Source of the DNA: Stenopsyche tienmushanensis
Lineage: Eukaryota > Arthropoda > Insecta > Trichoptera > Stenopsychidae
DNA: 64,000 bases
Direction of reading: 5' to 3'
Assembly: GCA_008973525.1 (NCBI GenBank)
Contig: WACJ01000389.1
Location: forward strand, 62,001 to 126,000
In this document: in pieces, positions 1 to 10,420 of the stretch
Layout: the number at the start of each line of letters is the position of its first letter
How positions within the stretch are numbered: the stretch's first letter is position 1
Made by a program: the position numbers and the translations under genes
Notes under the pieces: model-generated
What the model was told of the DNA's origin: nothing
The model's database searches: none
Seen by the model: only the letters and a program-made list of their open reading frames with translations

Positions 1-2390
1 GCATGTTTCATGGTTATTGTAAAAAATGCATTTAATAAAATCCCAAATCAAGTCCAAATACAACTATTTTTTATATCTTCCATTGTATTTCTTCATGCAT
101 GCATTGCTTGCAGTAGCAGATACTTGATGGTATTTGAAAAATGTGGATGTTAAAAGTGAAAATATTTATTTCTTCCTATGTTATCCAAAGTGGATGGGAT
201 GTATAGTCGTGCTGCGTGTCTTCTTCCATTGTAGCAACGTGAGATTCTAAAAATTGGTCAGCAGGAAATCGCTTATGGTAATAAAATATTTGTGATGAAG
301 TCACCATCGTCTATCTACACACGAATATGATATATGTATGATTCTGAGTTCCAAGAGGCATTCTCGTCCGGAGCGTACCTTGCCACATTGGGTCAGGTAT
401 GGCAAGAAATTCGCAAAACTTGAACTAATGCAGACTTGGCGACTGGATGACTTCTAGGTTGACCTTGAACAATCAGGTCTCAGCTGCGAGCTCGGTCTCG
501 TAAACTGTTGCGATTTAGTGCATTTGCTCTAGCGTTCATACTGTGCTGTTTGACCCAAATCAAATGTCAACGCCTCGGAAACACCTCAAATTCGCCACGA
601 ACGTCTCGGATAATTGCAACAATGAAAATTACATCAAAGTAATATTTATATTGGTCATCAAGATCCGCAGTAAGCGAAGGCCACACTCACAATGTGATCG
701 TAACCTTTTGAGTTCTATGCATGTGTATGCCACGTTATGCCTCATTTTCCGGTTTCGAATGGCCGATTCGTAAGACCTAGGACGTTTTATCTGGTATACG
801 GCGCATGTACTCGTATGTTTTTATCGTATCGACACTTTTCGAGCGGACATCGGTGAGCATTTCTGCTGGAACAATCACTACTTGCGATGTTGTACAGAAA
901 TTATAGCACTCATCATAATGCCAGGAGGGAAGGCTCGCCGATAAGATAGTCGATTAGAAAAGATAGCGCGTTTTATTGGGATTTAGGCATTAGAATTTAT
1001 TGTTAATGCGGCGATGCTTTGGCAACCACTGCTGCGTCCTTTGAAGATTCCCTCGACGGTTATTCAACCAAAAGACAGGGACGGCGCACAGTTTGGATTT
1101 CAACAATGCGGATATGTACTTTGTTGAATTTAGGTACACCTGGCACATCACACAAAAAATAGCCCTTTTAATCGACCCTTTTATAAAGGCAGCACGCGCC
1201 CTAGGACTCATTTTGTATATCGAAATTAGTAACGGACGAGTGCCATCACGTGGACTCGTTTGAAGGAAGACATGACCGGAGGCTAGATTGGGACTTACAC
1301 TTTTTTAGAGAAGAAATACCGGTGGTCATTAATCAAGAGACTGCCATAGAGGAATCATCACAAGACGAATCATCATAAATATTAGGGTGATCAGAGAGAA
1401 ATCGCACATTTTGACGATCCTTAAAATTTTGTAGATGAAATGTTGTGCTCCCAGATCGAGTTAGATACTCGATTTACTATTTAGAAATTGTTGCAGAGAC
1501 TCAAATTTACATGCTTCATTATACAGTTACACTTACGACGCATTGGCAAAACGAATAGAATGGGAACTTGACCACCGCACGAACTATCCGACGTTAACAA
1601 AGAAGAGTAAAGAGACGCGTGCAATTCATGGCGTTTAAACAAAGAATTCGTTCCTTTTTACATCAAATGATAATTAAGGTTGAGATGTAGATCATTTTAA
1701 GATAGCATACGTCGAAAAACGCAATGGCTTTCTTCGAATCGAGCTTCCTTTCCGATCCCTATGACTGGTTTAAAACTTATTATTTTATATATTATACAAC
1801 AATTATTTTGTATATTTGGTGGGATGTATGCGAAATAATTAATTATGAATTATTAAAACTGACTGAAATTGCAGACAGACAAGAATGGCGGATTTAAAAA
1901 AAAAACAGGAATTAAACTGGGAAGTTCTGCTCCATTCCTTCCGACTGTTTTCTTCTTAGATTTAAAACGTTTTCGAATTAAAAAAAAACTTATTTTATTT
2001 TTTGATCCAAGCAGAAAGGTTTTTTTTTTAAAGGAATTAGAAAACAGCAAGGAAGATGGGAAACAGTTGCTAATAATTATGTTAATTATATTTTATATAA
2101 ATGCGTAAAAGAAATATGAAGCCATGTTTTATATACGAAATACTGTGCAAGAATAGAATTATTAAATTCAACATTAAAAACATATATTGAAGAAATATCA
2201 AGTCAAGTTGTTTGTCTTTTTTCTTTGGCAGTGCCACATCAAAGGCTGGAATTTAATCTCCTCTATTAAATTCTTTCACATCGTCGTTCTATCCTAAGCC
2301 ATCTTTTAATGACAATTAGATTTGTTACTTCTTTCTTCAATACTCCTCAATATACTCTTGCTTTGATATTTTTTTTATCGGTAGCTTGCT
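1..2390. other. gene-free AT-rich stretch
   Basis: No coding region, RNA gene or repeat could be supported. Short open frames on both strands show no codon bias and no recognisable protein. Around 1890-2035 there are several runs of A and T of about 9-10 bases, which give overlapping lysine- and phenylalanine-rich frames on opposite strands. Those are low-complexity artefacts. Confidence 0.6.
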
Positions 2391-2835
2391 TATACTGGGT
2401 GTTTTGCACATGGACCGACAAAATTTTTTTTGGGATTAAGGGGGTCTTTTGCTATATTTCACATATAGACCCTATGTTCTAAATATCAGGATTGTCGAAA
2501 TTTTGAAAAAACACCCAAATGTTCACCTTTAAATTGTTATAACTTTTTAATGTGTGTAAGAAAATGAGTTCTGAGTATTCAAAGTCGCAAAATATGTGCA
2601 AACGAATGAGAAATGTCAACTTTTAAATTCTGTTCCCCAGATTAACCCTTTCCAACGATTTGCTGCATGTCATCCAGTTTGGTAGGGTCAGGGTTATGAA
2701 AATACTTTTTATGTTTTTATTAAATTTATTTACAAAATTGTTTCAAATATTAACTATAGTTGTCTGAAATAGGATTTCCTCTTTCATTTTTCCAAAGGCG
2801 GCAATTATTCCTTCAATTAGGACTTCTTTTGTGGG

Positions 2836-3058
2836 GAAGAAATCCAGTGGTGTTGGGTCTGAAGACTATTCACGCCACAGAATAGCGCACGTCTTTCGAC
2901 AAAGAAATCCAGTGGGGTCAGGTCTGAAGATCGTGCGAGCTGCGGAATAGGGTACGTCCCTAGTCAGATAAATCCAGTGGAGTCAGATCTGGAGACCGTG
3001 CGAGCCACGGAATAGGACATGTCTCTAAACAAATAAATCCTGTCAAAAGAAATTCAAT
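2836..3058 (-). repeat. 65-bp tandem units derived from a transposase motif
   Basis: Four units start at 2836, 2901, 2966 and 3031, each beginning near 'aaatcc(a)gtgg' and containing gtcaggtctgaagaccgtgc-like text. On the minus strand each spells a decayed Arg-Ser-Pro-Asp-Leu-Thr-Pro-Leu-Asp-Phe-Phe motif. The period of 65 is not a multiple of three, so the array cannot encode a repeated peptide in one frame. It is a DNA-level duplication, not a protein repeat. Confidence 0.75.
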
Positions 3059-3072
3059 TTGAATTTCTTTTG
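3044..3072. repeat. perfect 14-bp-arm palindrome
   Basis: Arms caaaagaaattcaa and ttgaatttcttttg flank a single central t. It marks the junction where the tandem block of the surrounding element turns from minus to plus orientation. Confidence 0.9.
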
Positions 3073-3309
3073 TGGGCATCTCTATTGTGCAAATTAATTC
3101 TTTTAGCGACACTATTCCGTGGCTCACAAGGTCTCCAGATCTGACACCATTGGATTTCTTTATCTGGAGACATGCCCTATTCCCTGGCTCGCACGGTCAC
3201 GCCTCATCATAAATATTCGGGTTCAAATCCAGATTGTCGAAAATATGTTCACCTAATCAATACATTTGCGAGATCGTTTAAAAAAATAAAATTGAGGCGA
3301 TTAATAAAA

Positions 3310-3510
3310 CCATGCGGACCGCCTATGAGTGACTAGATTTTCAACAATAGTTAAAATACCATTTAAAAATACTTACTCATAGGTCCTATCCTAATCTAAC
3401 CATATGTGGAAGATAAAGGTGAAACCACCACATGGAACATCCCCACATCTGATAACTATTATGACACCTCCAGTAGACGATATCAAACTTGGTATCACCA
3501 GAAGAGGCTA
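3310..3510 (+). repeat. dispersed repeat family H, copy 1
   Basis: It shares 'ccgcctatgagtga', 'cttactca', 'atctaacc', 'gtgaaa', 'accacatg/accgcatg' and 'atctgataac' in the same order with 5303-5483. A short inverted repeat (cctatgagt at 3324, actcatagg near 3375) suggests a foldback structure in this copy. No coding potential is visible. It may be a MITE or SINE; the class is unknown. Confidence 0.55.
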
Positions 3511-5069
3511 CTGATAATCTAGTGAAAAAAATGAAACGATCAACTAAAAAAAAATCATTAGGAGATGATCATATTATACATGAGCCAATATTTTAAAAAC
3601 GAATTGATTTCCTTCATACGATATAATGCTATTCAATACGCGAACATTTTTATGCGTTTACACGGAAACACAAGCACCAAACGGACGACGCAGTTAAGCT
3701 TTTAACGATTAGCGTTGTAATATCATAAGCCTGCATTAATTCGATCCAATGATTTATTGCTTTTATCGAACGAGCGTACAAAAATTGATAGATGACATAT
3801 ATAACTTATTGAACAGTAAAAATACTCAATAATGTATAAAATCAGTGACTGCATGTATGATACTTTTGCATTATCTGCACTTATCGATGCAGCGCGCGTA
3901 TTGTAATATAAAATTGATTAGCATGTATAAGGGCGATGAAATGATACTAAAAAGGCGCATTTGAGGGGAACAAGCAATTAGGGGAGAGTCATGTAGGGAT
4001 TTTAATGCAATTTGTTTGATTTGATGAATTTATTGGGGTTGAATTATATTTCGTATATAAATTTTTACCTGATTCTATATGAGATTATACCGGTTTAATA
4101 TGGTGACATTTTTTATTTATTCTTCTGAATGAGTCACAGATTAAAATAACCTTTGCTCTTATGCCATCACTATTTTCAGATGTGACAAATTAATGCGTTC
4201 TTGTAGATCAAAAAGCGTAATTTGAATCCACGTCATCCTCGTCGCTTTTGTTTCGAAAACCCCTCCCTTACTTTGATAAGTTATTGAAACTACGGACCCT
4301 TCACTAAACTTTCGAACCTCCCCTATTTGGGCGAGCATTTATCTTCTCCGGCTCGAACCAAATTAAGCAATTTGGATGAATGGATATTCTGTGGCTTTTT
4401 TTTAACCCGAGTTGTCGATAATGCATGGCTTATACGCAATTGGGCAAATAATAAAATTGTATATGACTCCGAATTAAATCTGAAATAAAGGTATTATAGA
4501 TTAAGTATTGCATTGGTTTAAGCTGTGATAATTTTAGTTTCTCTTTTTTTTTGGGATATGATTGATGGCACAAAAAAAGCAGATTTTGACACGGTGTTTT
4601 TTCTCGATATTGTGTTTTTTCCGGTAAAAAATTCAATTGGTAAAGTTTTTTCTGCGTTTTCGCTCGCTTTATTGTACTTGCGAATCCGACGTGTATACAA
4701 ATAAGATTAATTCAGCGAAAAGGAAACTCTTGGGAGCAATGAATTCGAGAAAAAAGTCGGAAAACTTCCACCATAAAACCATTTTATTCCACGTTAAGCA
4801 AAAACTAATCGAGTTTATCCAATAGAAATTGAATTGAAATTATGATTTTTCTTTGGAAAACAATGGGTGATAATTCAAACCCTTTTTCCATAGGAAACAC
4901 TCTATAATAAAGTTTTTACGTGGAAGATGTAAATACCAAAAAAATGTTTGATCGTTTGAGTTTTGTTAAAGTTGGTTAGATTCTTGTCTTATTATAAAGT
5001 AACAAATTCCTTAATAATTTCCAGGTTTATTCTGATTTCCTGGGTTTGAAAAAATAAATACTGTAGCGA
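3511..5069. other. gene-free AT-rich stretch
   Basis: No gene or repeat recognised. The overlapping small frames near 4430-4825 have AT-driven composition and match no known protein. Confidence 0.55.
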
Positions 5070-5294
5070 TTAACACTTTCGTGGCCAGTGATGCACATGT
5101 TGCATCATCACGGGTTTGATCATTGGCGACCGCATGATGCCACATCTGCGTCATGATCGCGCTGACTGTCCATATACATCAGTAATCAATGAATATGGTG
5201 AATACATTTTTATATTTGCAACTGCTGATGCTACATCTATTTGAAATAATACGTTCAATGGTCTGATCCTTTGATGAGGCCACGATAGTGTTAA
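5070..5294. mobile_element. piggyBac-like MITE flanked by TTAA
   Basis: The body 5074-5290 (217 bp) is flanked by TTAA at 5070-5073 and 5291-5294. The terminal inverted repeats are cactttcgtggcc on the left and ggccacgatagtg on the right, which match at 12 of 13 positions. TTAA target duplication with short inverted ends is the hallmark of the piggyBac superfamily. There is no coding sequence, so it would have been moved by a transposase from elsewhere. Confidence 0.75.
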
Positions 5295-5302
5295 TAAAGT
5301 CG

Positions 5303-5483
5303 TAAAGGGCCGCCTATGAGTGATTGGATTTACATCGTTGATCCTATTCTACTTAAAATTCTTACTCAAAATATCATATCTAAATCTAACCGCACGTGAA
5401 AGGCAATTGAAAATTACCGCATGAAAAATTATTTTCCTAGAAAAGTTTTCTATGGAAATAATCTATATCTGATAACAGACATC
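5303..5483 (+). repeat. dispersed repeat family H, copy 2
   Basis: Same family as 3310-3510, in the same orientation. It fills almost exactly the gap between two TTAA-flanked elements. The copy is more diverged and includes an internal near-palindrome, cctagaaaagttttctatgg. Confidence 0.55.
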
Positions 5484-5999
5484 TTAACACTTTATAGTCC
5501 GGGTATTCTGCGCTAAATTTCGCCCAAAGTCCGATTACGAACAAAATACAAGGACAATATTCAGTCAGTTCACCGTGCTATATAAAAATTATATTTGAAT
5601 TGTTTATGTAACGTATTCTATGACGTATTTGTAAAAAGAAGACATATTTTTTTCTAAGCAATAATTCACTATACTTTTTTCCGACGAATGAGATTTACAT
5701 ATATTTTATATCGAGGGTTCCCAACCTTTTTAGCATTGGGAGCTACTTTTCAATTCAAAATTTTCTTTGGATCGACTTCTAATATGATTCTTGTGGGAAT
5801 TTTTATTTAATTTTTTTTCGCTTCTTCAATTTAAAAAAAGGTTTATTTTAAATGCAAAATATTATTAGATAAATATGTGCTTGCAAAATAATAAAAAATA
5901 GTATTTTTGTATATTTTTAACTAATTTTCAAAGATTTTCAATTTTTTAAAAACAACTGTAACGTAGGCGATTTCCAGTTATCTTCATCGTGGGTCGCTC

Positions 6000-6600
6000 T
6001 CTCCAACCCCGATTCAACAACGATCTTCCGATGACCCACGGCTGCTGTGGTCCTCGTAACATCGGCGACAGTCGAAAGAAGAAGACTGGCAGTAAAAAAA
6101 GGAGAAACAAAGAAGTCATCCAGATAAACTACCATGGCGATGTGGCAGTCTCGATGGGACAGCTCCACAAAAGGCCGGTGGACACATAAACTAATTCCAA
6201 ACCTGGCATTGTGGATAGCCAGGTAACATGGCCAAATGTGCTATCACCTGACCCAGATTCTCACCAGGCATGGCTGCCTTGGCAGCTACCTCAAGATAAT
6301 AGGTAAAGATATAAGTCCGGAATGTCATCACTGCGAAGCTCGCAATAATGATGCTGCACACACCGCATTCATCTGCCCTGCGTGGATCGTTGAAAGAGAT
6401 ACCCTCTGCAAGGAGCTGGGAGCAAACTCGCTCTCGCCCAACAACATGATCCCTTCAATGCCCAACCAAGATAGGACATGAAATGCGTGGTGCAGGTAGA
6501 TGCCAAATCAGGGAGGAACACATCGCTGTCACCCTAGTACAATACTTAACTAGTAACCGGTTGGCAGCAGAAGAGGAGTGGGGTTTTAGTGTGTAGATAT
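6000..6600 (+). mobile_element. R1-like LINE relic (C-terminal part of ORF2)
   Basis: Translation in shifting frames gives the region after the reverse transcriptase of R1-type non-LTR retrotransposons. Near 6150-6200 it reads like WQSRWDSSTKGRWTHKLIPN, then CYHLTQILTRHGCLGSYLK (6236 on), then a zinc-knuckle-like C-H-H-C with DAAHTAFICPAW. Stops and frameshifts break it, and everything upstream is missing. It lies inside the hAT element, so it either inserted there or was captured by it. A similar but independent relic is at 9590-10420. Confidence 0.75.
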
Positions 6601-6816
6601 TCCACACTACCACAAAATAATGATGTCTTTTGAAAATTTTCCCCCTTCGGATTCGGAGGACTCTACAAGGGTTGGATAGTGATTGATTCCAACGACGATT
6701 TACTTCTCCACAGCATGTTTATTTCCACTTTGAATAGGTTACAGCTGCGAGGCGTAGAAGACCCAAACTCGAGCTTAGAAGTGAATCCAAACTCAAGCTG
6801 AGACTTAGAACGAGAT

Positions 6817-6942
6817 TCGAAGCTCACTCAAAGCTGAGCCAAAGTTGATTCGAAGCTGGCTCGAAGCCTACTCGGAGGTGAGCCGAAACCGATTCAAAGC
6901 TCGAAGCTCACTCAGAGCTGAACCGAAGTTGACTCGAAGTTT
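6817..6942. repeat. degenerate 11-bp minisatellite
   Basis: About eleven units follow the consensus tcgaagctgac, such as tcgaagctcac, tcaaagctgag, ccaaagttgat and tcgaagctggc. A weaker continuation is visible upstream to about 6770. The period is not a multiple of three, so this is not a coding repeat. It lies inside the hAT element at 5712-7250. Confidence 0.75.
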
Positions 6943-7389
6943 GATTGTATGGCGACCTGCAACTCTTTTATACTCGGCTAAATGCTTACTTTCTCTCGTA
7001 GCGATCTTTCTGGAAGGTAATTCCATTGCCCAGTTGCTATGAAAATTGAGGTAATTAAGTTATGGACGTTGCTCCTATCACCATCTGGAATGTTATTGTG
7101 TTATACTTTCAGAAAGTTCAATGATTCGAATTATTTTGATCATTAAGATATGTCTATCGCAGAATCAAAATTCACGAAAGTTTTTGGGATCGACCAAATT
7201 TTGTTTTAAGATCGACCGGTAGATCGCGATCGACCGGTTGGGCATCCCCGTTTTATATGATAATACTGACAAATTTGGGTATCTTTAGAAAAAAATTAAA
7301 TCTATTTCAAGTTCGTACGAATTTTTTTTAAGCTAAAATTACGTCATTTTCATCAAGTGTTAACGTGACCACGGACTGTTAAGTGTTAA

Positions 7390-9300
7390 GAAGAAGAATA
7401 TAATCCCATCAAGATATTTGTTACGGAAAGTACTGCCATTGGTATTTGATATCTTTACTATGAACGGATTTCTACGATTAATTTGTAATTTATTGCATTT
7501 TTTTCATCTACGACTACATTGAAAAATAATACATCTTGTACTCCATAATTTTCCATTGTTGTAACTGTGGTTAGTAGACTTGGAATTTGCAATTCGGACA
7601 GTCAGCGTTGTTTAACATTGCACAAAGAGCGCGAAGGAAATCTCGAAATATCTTTTGCGTTGTATTTAGAATAGAAATTCGCGAAATCAAAATAAATTTG
7701 GAATTCCTGTGGATCACTGGATGCTGATGTACACCACAGTGCTTCTCAAACTGTTGAATAAACGATATAAATCTTGATTAGTCACCGTGCCAAAACTAAT
7801 TATTCGCACACTCGGAAAGATTATTTTAGCATTTTAAATATAAACACGCGCTTGTATTTTAAGACGATGCACATGGCTTTTCCTAAATAGACAGAAACCT
7901 CGTTAGACGCGGTCTTCGATACACGCGAATCAGTTGTATAAAGACACGGAAGATCCAATGCGGAAAATAATTCATTAATTATGTTGCTCGAAATAAATCT
8001 TAATATAATGCACTATGGGGGTGGTTGTAAATTCGCCAGGACGCCCAAATACACGCTTATTTTGAACCCATGTCAAAGAGATGCCCGATGGGTCTTTCCG
8101 ATGTGTACATCGCGACCTAGGATAATTTATGAAGAGAGAATTTTGATGGAAAAGGTAAGGGCGAAAATGGAAACAACCGATATGAGATATCTCGAGGGAA
8201 TGAAGCTGATGGACCGAGCTTGGATATCCCGATAAAAGGGAATAGTCTATCTTCGCATTGGATAAAGTTGTAAATCGTTGTAAAGCGATATACGCTATGA
8301 TTATGTATCCAATAATGGATGAACGAAACAAGGAAGATTTTATCGTCTAAGTTTTGGAACTGACGCGATTAATGAAATCGCTGAAAACTGTCTATACTTC
8401 AAACTGTTCAACTCTATGCGTTTTATTCTATTTTGAGATTTGTTGTGGGTTTCCATTATCAGAGAATTGTGGTTTTAGTCTTCAAAAGTTTGGTAATTAG
8501 CGTATAAATCTTTACGTATTTCATTATAAAATTCCAAAATATGTTGTAATTCTCTCTTGAATTTATAGCCTCTTAGAGGATCATTTTCCATGACAAAAAA
8601 AATCTAATTTAATAGCTAATTCTATGCCTTCATTAATTGTTTTTATTAATGTGAAACATGTAGTTACTTTGCTACAATTGCTTTCTGAATCATTAATTGT
8701 GGTAGATTAATTTAATATTTCGACTAATTTGTTTTCATTCAACGTAAGATCCTCTTATATTTCTTGGATGTCATGAATATCCATGTTATTAAAACCTTTA
8801 CCATCACGACAAATGTTTATTGTCCTTTGGTATTCATCTTCTATTGATGTTAAAACATTTCCTCCAGAGATTACTTCTGCTTACAACTTTTTCCAGCAAG
8901 AATTTAAAGTGGATTTCGTAAAACTTCGAATAGAATTTTTCTACCAGGCTTGTGAAAGTGTTAAATTTTCATCGTGATCGATGTATCCTATATATATAAT
9001 ATGCTTTAAATATTGAAATTATAACTTGGTCTGAGGATTGGATTATAGATGTAGTGTTTGGCGGTGAAAATAATAATTCCTCATATAAGCTTCTGCATCA
9101 AGTATAAAACAATTGTAGAACCGATCTTTAAAAATAATACTCGTGGTCCAAGCTTTTTTATTGACTTTACAAAAAACAGGTAAATTCATTTTGTCATAAA
9201 TAATGGCTTCATTTTGAAATCTCCAAAAGAATTAGAACATGATATTAAAGATATCCTTTCTTCCCTTCGCGTGTTTTTTGCTTTTTGATATGTTAATTAT
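7390..9300. other. gene-free stretch
   Basis: Nothing recognised. Opposing open frames at 7975-8331 (118 codons, minus) and 7981-8235 (84 codons, plus) overlap; neither resembles a known family or carries splice signals that would make it a convincing exon. Confidence 0.5.
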
Positions 9301-9589
9301 TTAATTATATAATTTTTTCCACCTCAAACCGTATTATAAAAAGGTATTTTAAAAAACATGCCACAATTTATACAAACGTGTTATATAAAACCGTGTTATA
9401 CGAGGCCCGAGTGTACATTTTCTAGAAAAAAGTTTTCTGCGAAGATCGCATATATACGAAGACGAATATGACACTTGAACATAAAGAGAAGTAGTCCAAA
9501 ATATATTCATTGTATTCGCCTATTATTCCTTTAAACTGAGCTTTGATAAGAACTGCAAACCTGATTCGCTTCCTGCCTGTTTTGCTTTT

Positions 9590-10420
9590 CCTCCGTGCGT
9601 ACCATAAACGAGGTAATACACTCGATCCTTCTTTACGGAATCTCGATATGGCATGAGTCACTCAGACACGAAAGCTACAGAAAGAAGCTGGCCGGAGTCC
9701 AGCGGCAAGAAGCGCTCCAAGTCACCGCAGCATACAGGACTGCTGAAGAAGCGGTCCTCGTGATAGCTGGAATCCCCCCACTGGACCTCTAGGCAAAGAA
9801 GAGGGCCTTGGACTACGAAGATCCTAAGAACCGCACCACACACGATTAGAAACTGAGGGAAGCTTGGCAACAGAGATGGGATCAGTCTAACAAGGGAAGC
9901 TGGACCCACCGACTTATCCCGATCGTAAGCCGGTGGAGGACCCGAAAACACGGCGAAACGATCTACCACTTGACTCAGGTGCTCACTGGACACGGATGTT
10001 TTGGTGCGTATCTGAAGCGGATTGGCAAGTAAGCATCCACGGCGTGCTACCACTGCTAAGCGGAGGTTGATGATGCCGAACACACCATTGCTGACTATGA
10101 GGCTTGGACATCCCATAGAAACACGCTGAAACTCAGAAGCACTCGGGGTAGTCAAGCTCAACGTTAACAACATGGTCCACAGCATGATGGCAAGCAAGAA
10201 GAACTGGGATCTTTGGCGCGATTACGTTAAAGAAATTCTGACCGCCAAAGAGGGCAATTACTTAAGGCCAGACTACCTGTCCTCCTGAAGCAATGTGGAA
10301 AGCAATACCAGGGGGGGCAGATAATTATAAGGGAGGGGTTTAGTCAGTAAAAATTTGACACTACCTTGGAATCAAACTCAGACTATGTTATGCAAGATTC
10401 CCCTCTCACAGAAAAAAAAA
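9590..10420 (+). mobile_element. R1-like LINE relic, 3' end with A-rich tail
   Basis: One frame runs from 9595 with a few stops. It encodes SILLYGISIWHESLRH, then AGVQRQEALQVTAAYRT, VLVIAGIPPLDL, WQQRWDQSNKGSWTHRLIP, YHLTQVLTGHGCFGAYLKR and a zinc-knuckle remnant ending DDAEHTIADYEAW. This order is typical of the C-terminal part of R1-type ORF2. A 3' untranslated part with gccagactacctgtcc and an A tract (10410-10418) completes the end. The 5' part is missing, as is usual for truncated LINE insertions. In-frame stops make it inactive. Confidence 0.85.

Larger units (their letters stand above)
2395..3200 (+). mobile_element. non-autonomous Tc1/mariner-related element, copy 1, with inverted internal block
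   Basis: The left end begins after a TA at 2393 and reads ctgggtgttttgcacatgga. The same end, diverged, lies in reverse at 54834 in a second copy. The interior holds a 65-bp unit repeated at 2836, 2901, 2966 and 3031. Read on the minus strand the unit encodes a motif like SPDLTPLDFF, the region of the third catalytic aspartate in Tc1/mariner-related DDE transposases. Beyond a perfect palindrome (3044-3072) the same motif recurs on the plus strand (3108-3165). Copy 1 is thus an inverted duplication around the palindrome. No intact transposase frame remains. The right boundary is approximate. Confidence 0.75.
5712..7250. mobile_element. hAT element with 8-bp target duplication
   Basis: The ends are cgagggttcccaacc (5712-5726) and ggttgggcatccccg (7236-7250), which are inverted repeats matching at 12 of 15 positions. 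Both sides carry the perfect 8-bp duplication ttttatat (5704-5711 and 7251-7258). Eight-base duplications and this kind of terminus define the hAT superfamily. No hAT transposase is present. The interior holds an R1-like LINE relic (about 6000-6600) and an 11-bp minisatellite (6817-6942). Confidence 0.85.
5484..7389. mobile_element. piggyBac-like element split by a nested hAT element
   Basis: TTAA at 5484-5487 and 7386-7389 bracket the element. The left end starts cactttatagtccgggt; the reverse complement of the right end starts cacttaacagtccgtgg (14 of 17 positions match). Only about 350 bp belong to this element, because a hAT element (5712-7250) interrupts it. The ends resemble those of the 5070-5294 MITE (ttaacactt), so the two may be related families. 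An internal gtgttaa at 7357 gives an alternative but poorer right end. Confidence 0.65.

Noticed and set aside
2836..3058. CRISPR array
   Set aside because: The 65-bp units are contiguous without spacers and derive from a transposase; the genome is eukaryotic.
7975..8331. 118-codon minus-strand frame
   Set aside because: It overlaps an 84-codon plus-strand frame, has no codon bias and matches no known family.
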